Shown here: piece by piece, positions 29,693 through 35,712 of the stretch
Layout: each line of letters begins with the position of its first letter
How positions within the stretch are numbered: the stretch's first letter is position 1
From: Bifidobacterium goeldii
Lineage (GTDB): Bacteria > Actinomycetota > Actinomycetes > Actinomycetales > Bifidobacteriaceae
Length of the DNA: 35,712 nucleotides
Direction of reading: 5' to 3'
Assembly (NCBI RefSeq): GCF_003951095.1
Contig: NZ_QXGL01000011.1
Coordinates: 1 to 35,712, forward strand
Program-made: the position numbers and the translations under genes
The notes under the pieces: generated by a model
The model's input: only the letters and a program-made list of their open reading frames with translations
Told to the model about the DNA's origin: nothing
The model's database searches: none

Positions 29693-30745
29693 TCACTGAA
29701 CCTGAGTACGAGCGATCTTGCCGTTGAAGGACTCGGCCTCGTCCTGATCCTTGGCCGGGCCGTTGTTCCAGGAGAACATAGCGCGCAGCTTCGGGCCAAC
29801 GGTCTCGAGGTGCGGGTGAGAGTACTCTTCCTGCAGCTTCTTGAACTTCGGAGCGCCAGCAGCCTGGTCATCCATGAACTCCTTAGCGAAGGAGCCGTCC
29901 TGAATGCGCTTGAGCTGGTACTGCATGCGCTTCTTGGTCTCCTCGGTGATGACCGTGGAGGTGTAGTCGCCGTACTGAGCGGTGTCAGAGCAGGACCAAC
30001 GAGCCTTGTTCAGACCACCCTCGTTAGCGAGGTCAACCAGCATCTTCAGCTCGTGGAACACCTCGAAGTAAGCGATCTCCGGCTGGTAGCCAGCCTCGGT
30101 CAGCACGTCGAAGCCCATATCGCACAGGTGGTTGATGCCACCCATCAGCACGTCCTGCTCACCGAACAGATCGGTCTCGGTCTCCTCAGTGAAGGTGGTC
30201 TTGATAGCGCCAGCGCGCAGAGCGCCCAGAGCCTTGGCGTAAGCCAGGCACAGCGGCCAGGTGTTGCCATCCGGGTCCTGCTCAACAGCGACCACGACCG
30301 GCACGCCACGGCCAGCAGCGTACTCACGACGCACAATGTGGCCCGGGCCCTTCGGGGCAACCATGAACACCGGGTGATCCTCAGACGGCTTGATGTAGCC
30401 GTAGTGAATGTTGAAGCCGTGAGCGAAGGCCAGAGCAGCGCCCGGCTTCAGGTTCGGCTCAACGTCTTCCTTGTAGACCTTGGCCTGGTACTGATCAGGC
30501 AGCAGGATCATCACAACGTCAGCCTCGGCGACGGCTTCCGGAACGGACTTAACTTCCAGGCCCTGCTCCTTGGCGAATTCCACGGACTTGGAGGTCGGGC
30601 GCAGGCCGACGACCACGTCAACACCGGAATCACGCAGGTTCAGCGCGTGAGCGTGACCCTGAGAGCCGTAACCAAGGATGGCGACCTTCTTGCCATCGAA
30701 CACGGACAGATCGGCGTCCTTCTCGTACCAGATAGTTGCTGCCAT
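29693..30745 (-). CDS. ilvC: Ketol-acid reductoisomerase (class I), copy 2
   Basis: ATG 30745 follows AAAGGAGTG at 7 bases, and the product is 350 residues. It has the same motifs as copy 1: [43 protein letters not shown] and SDTAQYGDY, so both copies should be active. It differs at, for example, [14 protein letters not shown] ([14 protein letters not shown] in copy 1) and near the C-terminus. Two tandem ilvC genes are known from Bifidobacterium longum, so the duplication is probably old in the group, while the near-identical segments point to gene conversion since. It follows the MHS transporter gene by 280 bases. The open frame upstream to 30868 is leader, not coding. Confidence 0.97.
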   Translation of the reverse strand: MAATIWYEKDADLSVFDGKKVAILGYGSQGHAHALNLRDSGVDVVVGLRPTSKSVEFAKEQGLEVKSVPEAVAEADVVMILLPDQYQAKVYKEDVEPNLKPGAALAFAHGFNIHYGYIKPSEDHPVFMVAPKGPGHIVRREYAAGRGVPVVVAVEQDPDGNTWPLCLAYAKALGALRAGAIKTTFTEETETDLFGEQDVLMGGINHLCDMGFDVLTEAGYQPEIAYFEVFHELKMLVDLANEGGLNKARWSCSDTAQYGDYTSTVITEETKKRMQYQLKRIQDGSFAKEFMDDQAAGAPKFKKLQEEYSHPHLETVGPKLRAMFSWNNGPAKDQDEAESFNGKIARTQVQ

Positions 30746-30763
30746 GATAGGCACTCCTTTGTT

Positions 30764-30915
30764 GTTCGGTATGCCGAACGAAAACTGCACGTCCGACAAT
30801 CGGTGAGATTGCTGACGGCCTTCGGCGAGAAAGGATTGTGTCCTTTGACGTTGAAAGTCATCGATCACTGGGGTCTATTTCTAGTCCTCCAGCGGTTGAC
30901 GTGATCGCTCACGTC
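30764..30915 (-). promoter_or_regulatory. 5' leader elements of ilvC copy 2
   Basis: Reading toward the gene: GACGTGAGCGATCACGTC hairpin (30898-30915) just after TTTG; TAGAAATAG; AAAGGA-CACAA-TCCTTT hairpin (30830-30846, sharing GGACACAATCC with ilvC copy 1); and GTTCGG-CATA-CCGAAC (30764-30779), ending 18 bases before the start codon. No T-run follows, so these are not terminators. They may be protein-binding sites or influence translation. Confidence 0.45.
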
Positions 30916-31025
30916 CAAATATTGAATTGATATTTTCAGTTATGAAATATAAGGCGACTACAGCTGGAAAGTTTGTGGGATTTCGCTGTAGTGAGATTGA
31001 TAGTGTGTGACAAGTGGCCGAGGCT

Positions 31026-32387
31026 TTACTTCGTAAAGTCAACGTCCTTGGTTTCGTGGCAGCTCAGCACAGCGACCAGGCAGCACACGGCCATTACACC
31101 GAGGTAGATGCCCACGGAGTGCACGCCCCAGTGGGAGCTCAGCCAGGTGGCGATGGTCGGCACGAACGCAGCGCCAACGATTGCAGCGAGGTTGTAGCCG
31201 ATGCCGGAGCCGGAGTAGCGCACGTTGGCATCGAACAGCTCAGGCAGGAATGCGCCGATCGGGCCGAATGCAGTGCCCATCAGAGCGAAGCCGACGCACA
31301 GGAACACCATGTTGGCGAAGAAATTACGCTGGCCAACCACTTCACCGTTGAGCAGGAACGGGAAGAGCGCGGAGAACACGACGAGCAGCACAGACGAAGT
31401 GATGATCACGCGCTTGCGGCCGAACTTGTCGGCGTTCACGCAAGAGATCACGATGAAGGCAGCGAACACGCAGATAGCGATCATCAGCATGAGCAGGTAC
31501 TCCTGGTTGGTGAAGCCGAGGCCGCCACCGCCCTCGCCCTGCTCCTTAGTGCCCCAAGCGAGCGACCAGGTAGCGAGCGTGTAGAACAGCGTGTACGTAA
31601 CAGCGACGAGGAACGTAGCCTGCAGCACCTGCTTCCAAGACTTGCGGAATACTTCGACGATCGGGGCTTTGACGACCTGCTTCTTCTCCTGAGCCATGCG
31701 GAAGATCGGGGTCTCCTCCATGTGCACTCGCACAACAAGACCGATGATCACGAGCACTGCGGATAGCAGGAACGGTACACGCCAACCCCATGCGAGCATC
31801 GCGTCAGAATCGTTGAACGTCTCAAGCAGGAAGTACGTGCCGTTGGACAGGAAGAAGCCGATCGGTGCGCCCAGCTCCGGGAAGGAACCGTAGAGTGCGC
31901 GCTTGTCTTCAGGCGCGTTCTCAGTGGCAACCAGGGCCGCACCAGACCATTCGCCACCCAGACCGATGCCCTGCACGAATCGCAGCAAGCACAGCAGTGC
32001 AACCGCGGCAACGCCCCACTGATCGTAGGTTGGCAGGCAGCCGATCAGGAACGTGCCCACACCCATCGTCATCAAGGACACAACCAGCGTGGTCTTGCGG
32101 CCCATGCGGTCGCCGAAGTGGCCGAAAACGAGCGAGCCGAGCGGGCGAGCAATGAACGCGATAGCGAACGTCAGCAAGCTGGCAAGCAGTGCGACGGTCG
32201 GGTCGGTCTTGTCGAAGAAGATGTGTGGGAAGTAGTTAGCTGCGGCGGTGCCGTAAGCGTAGAAGTCGTAGAACTCGATGGCGGTGCCGACCATGGATGC
32301 GGCGATCACGGTTTTTACCGAATCGCGAACCAGTGCCTGCGCTTTGCCGCTTGCTGCGGCGTTCTCAGTCGTATCGACTGCGGTCAT
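31026..32387 (-). CDS. MFS transporter, metabolite:H+ symporter (MHS) family
   Basis: The preferred start is ATG 32387, with AGGAGCAAAT before it, giving 453 residues; the frame upstream runs through the attenuator and has no ribosome site. MHS hallmarks are the opening block VGTAIEFYDFYAYGTAAANYFP, the loop 2-3 motif GHFGDRMGRKTTL, and GIGLGGEWSGAALVATENAPEDKRALYGSFPELGAPIGF (in two parts: GLGGEWSGA and ELGAPIGF). Twelve membrane segments fit, with a short cytosolic middle loop (EETPIFRMAQEKKQV). MHS proteins import or export organic acids, osmolytes or amino acid derivatives with protons. The leader peptide and terminator just upstream imply control by Val/Leu/Ile supply, and two ilvC genes follow on the same strand. 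A role in branched-chain amino acid or 2-keto acid transport is therefore plausible but inferred. Confidence 0.9.
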   Translation of the reverse strand: MTAVDTTENAAASGKAQALVRDSVKTVIAASMVGTAIEFYDFYAYGTAAANYFPHIFFDKTDPTVALLASLLTFAIAFIARPLGSLVFGHFGDRMGRKTTLVVSLMTMGVGTFLIGCLPTYDQWGVAAVALLCLLRFVQGIGLGGEWSGAALVATENAPEDKRALYGSFPELGAPIGFFLSNGTYFLLETFNDSDAMLAWGWRVPFLLSAVLVIIGLVVRVHMEETPIFRMAQEKKQVVKAPIVEVFRKSWKQVLQATFLVAVTYTLFYTLATWSLAWGTKEQGEGGGGLGFTNQEYLLMLMIAICVFAAFIVISCVNADKFGRKRVIITSSVLLVVFSALFPFLLNGEVVGQRNFFANMVFLCVGFALMGTAFGPIGAFLPELFDANVRYSGSGIGYNLAAIVGAAFVPTIATWLSSHWGVHSVGIYLGVMAVCCLVAVLSCHETKDVDFTK

Positions 32388-32509
32388 GGTATTTGCTCCT
32401 GATGGATGTGCGATTGCGTAGATTACTGCGCGCTCGCGGTATCTCTTCTCTTGGGTTGTTTCATCACGTTTTGCTTGATGCTGCGGTGACCTTGTGGGAG
32501 GCAACAAAA

Positions 32510-32534
32510 AAGCCCCGCAACTCATGCAGGGCTT
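32510..32534 (-). terminator. Attenuator terminator ahead of the MHS transporter
   Basis: On the minus strand AAGCCCTGC pairs with GCGGGGCTT (nine pairs, one G-U) around loop ATGAGTT and runs straight into six T. It lies between the leader-peptide frame and the transporter start, 122 bases upstream of the latter. Its 5' arm (GCCCTGC, 32526-32532) is perfectly complementary to GCAGGGC at 32553-32559, giving a competing antiterminator. Confidence 0.85.
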
Positions 32535-32552
32535 CACGTGGGATTACGCTCT

Positions 32553-32632
32553 GCCCTGCCTTCGCTGGCGGGGCTCAAGCTTGAATGCCGAATCAGTCCG
32601 CCAACGAAGACGAGATAATAATTCGTGCGGAC
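32553..32632 (-). promoter_or_regulatory. Alternative RNA pairings of a branched-chain amino acid attenuator
   Basis: Minus-strand segments in order are: 1 GTCCGC (32627-32632, leader codons 15-17); 2 TTGGCGGAC (32596-32604, leader codons 25-27); 3 GCCCCGCCAG (32565-32574); 4 GGCAGGGC (32553-32560). Segment 1 pairs with 2, or 2 with 3 (UUGGCGG with CCGCCAG). Segment 3 pairs with 4, or 4 with the terminator's 5' arm. The set 1:2, 3:4, terminator is exclusive of 2:3, antiterminator. The Ile codons lie in the 1:2 loop. Confidence 0.75.
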
Positions 32633-32676
32633 AGCAGAACGTGATCAACGGTGTAATCAGCAGTGTATCCAGTCAT
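32593..32676 (-). CDS. Leader peptide of a branched-chain amino acid attenuator
   Basis: This is a 27-codon frame starting at ATG 32676 and ending TGA 32593-32595. It has one of the strongest ribosome sites in the window, AAAGGAGG, 9 bases upstream. Codons 13-15 are Val-Leu-Leu and codons 19-21 are Ile-Ile-Ile (ATT ATT ATC); the peptide reads VLLSARIIISSSLAD at its end. It is followed by ordered complementary segments, an intrinsic terminator and then the MHS transporter gene. This is the architecture of ilv/leu leader peptides, in which ribosome stalling at scarce amino acid codons prevents termination. The peptide itself probably has no other function. Translation and regulation are inferred from sequence. 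Confidence 0.8.
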   Translation of the reverse strand: MTGYTADYTVDHVLLSARIIISSSLAD

Positions 32677-32823
32677 CGTGGCGAACCTCCTTTCGGTATC
32701 GAAACGTCTTTCCGAGCTCTTTCGTGCTCGACTGAACGACAAGATAGGCGCGCCCGCCCACAGGAACCACAGGGGGTTCACTATGTGGACGGACGCAAGT
32801 AGAAAGTTAGAAGGTATCGCTGA
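32677..32823 (-). promoter_or_regulatory. Upstream region of the leader transcript
   Basis: These 147 bases lie between the stop of the MFS gene at 32824 and the leader peptide start. They should hold the leader promoter, but I cannot assign -35 and -10 boxes with confidence. Small hairpins are GAACC/GGTTC near 32763-32778 and CGAGC/GCTCG near 32723-32740. Without a terminator here, the upstream MFS gene could also read into the attenuator. Confidence 0.35.
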
Positions 32824-34566
32824 TCACGGCTTCATCGCAAGCGTGACCGCCGCAGCAGCCAGCATGCATACGATCGCGATCGGGAACAATACGATCAGCG
32901 AACCGGCAGCATTCACGCCGATAGCCCCAGCCGCGGCAGCCAGCACGAGACCACACGCGTTCGAAAGATTGAAGAACGCTAAGTCATGGCCAGCGTCCAG
33001 CGGATTCGGCATTGCGTTCATTGCCAGCAGCTGCTCAAACGTATCGATGAGACCGAACGCGAAGCCGGCGAGAGCCGCGAACAGCACCATACTGGTCACG
33101 TTGAGCAGCACCATCGGCAGCAGCATAGCGACAGCGTAGAGCAAGCATGATCCAGCAGACAGGTAGCGCGGATCTTCAATATATTCGCCCACCGGTCCGG
33201 CGGTAAACGCGGCGATCGCAGAGCCGATCAGCGTTGCTAAAGCCATTGTCGAAACGAGCGCGGCCACCGGCAGTGACAGTGGCGCTGAATTGCCTTGCGC
33301 AAACCAGTCGTGGAAAATCAGGCCTGCGGCAATCAACCAAATAGACATGTTGGTCAATCCCACGCCAGCTGAAACGAACACGCGCGCAATGAACGCTTTC
33401 CAAAACTCGGGAGCGTGACGCGGAGCGCGGAACTGATTGCGGATAGCGTCCACGTGCATTGGCGTGCGCGTTTGTGCTTCGCTCGACGGCTCCTTTGGCC
33501 ACACCAGCACGGGGAGAATGCCCGCCAGCACAAATACAACGGCGGCGATAATGAACGCGATACGCGGCCCGCCAAGCACGATGCCGACTGCACCCATCCA
33601 CACGCCTAGAGCTTGGCCGATCATCTGACCAATACCGCGTGCGCGCACGACGCGAGGGCGGAACTTGTCTGGCACGCGCTCGCTAAACGCGGCAGCAAGC
33701 GGCACCGTGAGCATTGAATAGCCGACTTGCAGCAGAGCCCACAGCACGATAATGCCGTTCACATGCGCGACCATGCTCAGAATCATCGTGATAATAGCGG
33801 AGATGATACCGCCGCCGATAATCCACGGGGTACGGCGACCCATTTCGAGACGCGTGCGGTCGGAGAGTGCAGAGACGAACGCGTCGGCGATGACTGAGGC
33901 GATAACGCCGACAATGACCACGATTGCCAAGTCCATTGCCCACGCGGACGATAGCGCGCTGCTTACCGTTGAAGTGCCAGCAGGACCGGGATTCGCTGCG
34001 GGACCTGCAGAATCTGCGAGGCGATTTGCCGCGAGACGCACGATGACAGCCGGCAAAGCCACCAAGTTCATAGCAGCCCACGGGATCGCGGAGGCGGCGG
34101 CGCCTGCAGCAAAGCCCCACGACAGGCGCGTAACCTGAGCGGGAGTCGGCCGCTGACCATCCGCGCTGACTACAGGGTCGCGCATGTCAACGTACGCGGA
34201 ACTCATATCCGGTACGGCAGCGTCTACGGATGCGGCTGCGGCGGCTGGAGAGCCTTCTGCACCCATTTGCGCAACCTGCGTTTCCGCTTGCGTAGCCGAG
34301 GCGACGATCGGCTTGCGCGGCGTACGGAAGGCGAGACGAGCTACTGCGGCCTTGTCTTCCGGGCTGAGTGCCTTTTCATAGTCTGGGCGATCGTCGATAC
34401 CGGGGCGGATGAACACGCTGCCTGGTAGCGGCTTTGGCTTGGGAGCTTCCTGCGGCTGCTGGGGCGTGGTGGCTGGGGCTGGATTTTGGGGCGTGGGTGT
34501 GCTTTGCTGACCCGTCTGCTCGCCAGTGTGATTGTTAGGGTGATTGTCTTGATATTCCTCGCTCAT
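32824..34566 (-). CDS. MFS transporter with proline-rich N-terminal extension
   Basis: The product has 580 residues from ATG 34566. The first 140 are hydrophilic: an Asn/Gln/Pro/Thr-rich tail (TPQNPAPATTPQQPQEAPKP), then SVFIRPGIDDRPDYEKALSP and an Ala-rich stretch. The transporter begins near residue 143 (VTRLSWGFAAGAAASAIPWAAMNLVALP), with about twelve membrane segments and the intracellular motif DAFVSALSDRTRLEMGRRTPWI after the second or third helix. That motif and the SLC45/GPH-like layout suggest a sugar or small-solute symporter, but the substrate is not identifiable. A long cytosolic N-terminal tail is unusual for MFS proteins and could be a regulatory or scaffolding region. Only a weak ribosome site is visible (AGGTGAG, 12 bases upstream). 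It lies upstream of the leader peptide on the same strand. Confidence 0.85.
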   Translation of the reverse strand: MSEEYQDNHPNNHTGEQTGQQSTPTPQNPAPATTPQQPQEAPKPKPLPGSVFIRPGIDDRPDYEKALSPEDKAAVARLAFRTPRKPIVASATQAETQVAQMGAEGSPAAAAASVDAAVPDMSSAYVDMRDPVVSADGQRPTPAQVTRLSWGFAAGAAASAIPWAAMNLVALPAVIVRLAANRLADSAGPAANPGPAGTSTVSSALSSAWAMDLAIVVIVGVIASVIADAFVSALSDRTRLEMGRRTPWIIGGGIISAIITMILSMVAHVNGIIVLWALLQVGYSMLTVPLAAAFSERVPDKFRPRVVRARGIGQMIGQALGVWMGAVGIVLGGPRIAFIIAAVVFVLAGILPVLVWPKEPSSEAQTRTPMHVDAIRNQFRAPRHAPEFWKAFIARVFVSAGVGLTNMSIWLIAAGLIFHDWFAQGNSAPLSLPVAALVSTMALATLIGSAIAAFTAGPVGEYIEDPRYLSAGSCLLYAVAMLLPMVLLNVTSMVLFAALAGFAFGLIDTFEQLLAMNAMPNPLDAGHDLAFFNLSNACGLVLAAAAGAIGVNAAGSLIVLFPIAIVCMLAAAAVTLAMKP

Positions 34567-34660
34567 AATCCTGAACTCACCTGCTCTCTGCTCTTTCTTC
34601 AGTCCCGTAATTGTAGCCGAAACGCCGGAATCAGTGGGGTGCAGGCTGCTAAGTGCGCAA

Positions 34661-34693
34661 AAAAGCGCCGGCCCATCATGAACCGGCGCTTTT
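34661..34693 (-). terminator. Intrinsic terminator of the right DUF5648 gene
   Basis: AAAAGCGCCGG (34661-34671) pairs perfectly with CCGGCGCTTTT (34683-34693), followed on the minus strand by TTTTTTGCGC. It lies 58 bases after the DUF5648 gene stop. A tandem 13-base repeat, GACTATCAAGCAG, sits between the stop and the hairpin at about 34694-34719. Confidence 0.9.
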
Positions 34694-34751
34694 GACTATC
34701 AAGCAGACTATCAAGCAGACCGTCAGCAGCTATCTACTACTGAATATCTCA

Positions 34752-35474
34752 TCAGGCTGGATACCAGTGCGGAATCTTGTTACCCGGGCGGTATGCGCAG
34801 GTATAGATCTTGCCGTAAGCGGTGCCCTGCTGGCCAGCTTCAGACTTCTTGCAGTAGGCGCCCGGCGTGATCTGCTTGCCAGGCGTTGGCGCAGGCGCAG
34901 GGTTTGGCGCAGGAGTGGGCTCAGCTGGTGCGGGAGACGCACCACCGACTGCGTACCAAGCCACGCCCTCATCACGCCAGCCTTGGCTGACGAGATTCGC
35001 AGCCTCGTTACCGTTCAACGTGTAATTGTGCGATCCGGAACGCGCGTGCGGATTGTACTGGCGATACACCGGTAGACTACGATTCGTGTCCGACGAATAC
35101 CAACCAATACCCTCGTAATTCCAGCCACTGGCAACCAAGCTGTCTTTTTCGGCAGCGTTCATCGTGTAGTGATGATCCGAAGCGTTCGGATTGTACAGAC
35201 GATACACGGGCGTATTCGAGTGCACGGGCGCAACCCAGCCAACGCCTTCGTAACGCCACCCTGCAGCACGCAGCGAGTCGCGCTCGTTACCATCCGCAGT
35301 GTAGAAATGCTCGCCACTGTTCGGGTTATACATGCGATACATGTCGGTAGCGCCACTGTCTTCCGCAGATGCGGTTGCCGGCAAACCGCATGTCATTGAC
35401 AGTAAAAACACCACCACGGCTAGTAAGCCGCCCGATCGCCGAAGTGATGCATGAACTCCTTTGTTGCTAGTCAT
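34752..35474 (-). CDS. Secreted DUF5648-repeat protein with short Cys-containing C-terminal domain
   Basis: The product has 240 residues from ATG 35474 with AGAGGC upstream. A signal peptide (KGVHASLRR, then LLAVVVFLLSMTCGLPATASA) is followed by three DUF5648 repeats: YRMYNPNSGEHFYT...GVGW, YRLYNPNASDHHYT...GIGWYS and YRQYNPHARSGSHNYT...GVAWYAV. A Pro/Ala/Thr linker (APAEPTPAPNPAPAPTPG) leads to about 40 residues, ITPGAYCKKSEAGQQGTAYG...YTCAYRPGNKIPHWYPA. Its two Cys could form a disulfide; this tail recurs in actinobacterial secreted proteins and may bind the wall. The repeats match those of the protein at 2032-3369 one for one, including the odd third repeat (YRQYNP, longer loop), so the two genes share ancestry but have different C-terminal modules. 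It is divergent from the right-edge surface protein. Confidence 0.9.
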   Translation of the reverse strand: MTSNKGVHASLRRSGGLLAVVVFLLSMTCGLPATASAEDSGATDMYRMYNPNSGEHFYTADGNERDSLRAAGWRYEGVGWVAPVHSNTPVYRLYNPNASDHHYTMNAAEKDSLVASGWNYEGIGWYSSDTNRSLPVYRQYNPHARSGSHNYTLNGNEAANLVSQGWRDEGVAWYAVGGASPAPAEPTPAPNPAPAPTPGKQITPGAYCKKSEAGQQGTAYGKIYTCAYRPGNKIPHWYPA

Positions 35475-35620
35475 GAATGCCTCTTTCTCTCATAGAGTCA
35501 TTGAAAATGACGTAACTATTTTACTCTTCTACGGCCGCGATTACTGCAACTAGCAGAGCACGACCGCGTGTTTTTGTAGCACTCTTTGGGAGCCTGTCCC
35601 TAAAAGAAAGGTTCCTGAAG
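35475..35620. promoter_or_regulatory. Divergent promoter region of the right secreted-protein pair
   Basis: These 146 bp separate the two divergent starts. The 23 bases nearest the surface-protein start match those of the left pair; the rest does not. An ATAGAGTCATT...AATGACGTAAC palindrome-like stretch (about 35499-35515) may be a regulator site. Confidence 0.35.
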
Positions 35621-35697
35621 ATGACAGGAAATACTAAGGTTTGGCGCGCGCCTCTGGCCGGCCTCGCCTCGCTCGCGATGATCGCGACGATGGGCGT
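35598..35697 (+). repeat. Right copy of the 100-bp perfect inverted repeat
   Basis: Identical in reverse complement to 1798-1897. It carries the ribosome site, ATG and signal-peptide codons of the right-edge gene. After GGGCGT the two genes diverge at once (TTGCCG here, GTCCGC on the left), so the identity is confined to the expression and secretion signal. Confidence 0.95.
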
Positions 35698-35712
35698 TGC
35701 CGCTGGCACGGC
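35621..35712 (+). CDS. Secreted protein, partial (5' end only)
   Basis: ATG 35621 has the same AGAAAGG ribosome site as the left-edge gene, and the frame is open to the window edge, giving about 30 residues. They are a signal peptide, MTGNTKVWRAPLAG...MIATMGVAAGTA. Its first 25 residues equal those of the left-edge protein. It is therefore probably another member of the same large secreted family, but nothing of the mature protein is in the window. Divergent from the DUF5648 gene. Confidence 0.8.
   Translation, partial: MTGNTKVWRAPLAGLASLAMIATMGVAAGT

Noticed and set aside
28292..30904. Plus-strand frames opposite both ilvC genes
   Set aside because: Similar shadow frames appear opposite both copies because the sense sequences are similar; no independent support.
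35475..35620. Site-specific recombinase or att site linked to the inverted repeat
   Set aside because: No invertase or integrase gene is in the window, and the repeats are coding, so only homologous exchange can be argued.

Overview
The window looks like a chromosomal segment of a bifidobacterium or a close relative in the Bifidobacteriaceae. The evidence is the high-GC coding sequence with purine-rich ribosome binding sites, two adjacent class I ketol-acid reductoisomerase genes, an AraC-linked GH2 beta-galactosidase, DUF5648-repeat secreted proteins and many short palindromic intergenic repeats. This assignment is inferred from gene content; no marker gene or rRNA is present. I saw no tRNA, rRNA, CRISPR array, transposase or phage gene.

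Layout. Both window ends carry the same kind of divergent gene pair in opposite orientation. On the left, a large secreted repeat protein reads off the left edge (1-1874, minus) and faces a secreted DUF5648 protein (2032-3369, plus). On the right, a DUF5648 protein (34752-35474, minus) faces the start of another large secreted protein running off the right edge (35621 onward, plus). The first 100 bp around the two large-protein starts are identical and inverted (1798-1897 and 35598-35697). Between them lie: an FMN-dependent oxidoreductase (3607-4155); a polytopic membrane protein resembling GT-C glycosyltransferases (4323-5996); a MarR regulator with a two-gene heterodimeric ABC exporter (6351-10987); an aldo/keto reductase (11111-12109); a TPP riboswitch with an intrinsic terminator ahead of thiS and thiG (12179-13941); an amino acid permease (14117-15655); a MacB/FtsX-type ABC permease and its ATPase (16021-19873); a second amino acid permease (20120-21598); a membrane-anchored coiled-coil protein (21772-22617); an AraC regulator divergent from lacZ (22749-27792); and a minus-strand block of ilvC, ilvC, an MHS-family transporter and a leader peptide (28139-32676), followed by another MFS transporter (32824-34566).

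How the genes work together. The MarR gene and the exporter operon share a 12-13 bp palindrome (CTTACAGTGTAAG) in both upstream regions, which fits an autoregulated efflux locus. Residue changes in the exporter pair match the one-degenerate-site architecture of heterodimeric exporters. The thiamine thiazole genes are under TPP control by attenuation. The most interesting regulatory structure precedes the MHS transporter: a 27-codon reading frame with a strong Shine-Dalgarno and a Val-Leu-Leu...Ile-Ile-Ile stretch, followed by a chain of mutually exclusive RNA pairings that ends in an intrinsic terminator. This is a textbook ribosome-mediated attenuator, and with two downstream ilvC genes it points to a transporter controlled by branched-chain amino acid supply.

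Other points of note are three acidic low-complexity insertions in the beta-galactosidase, one carrying a Cys/His cluster; a dispersed family of palindromic repeats with a common consensus in at least five intergenic regions; and matching 5' elements upstream of both ilvC copies.
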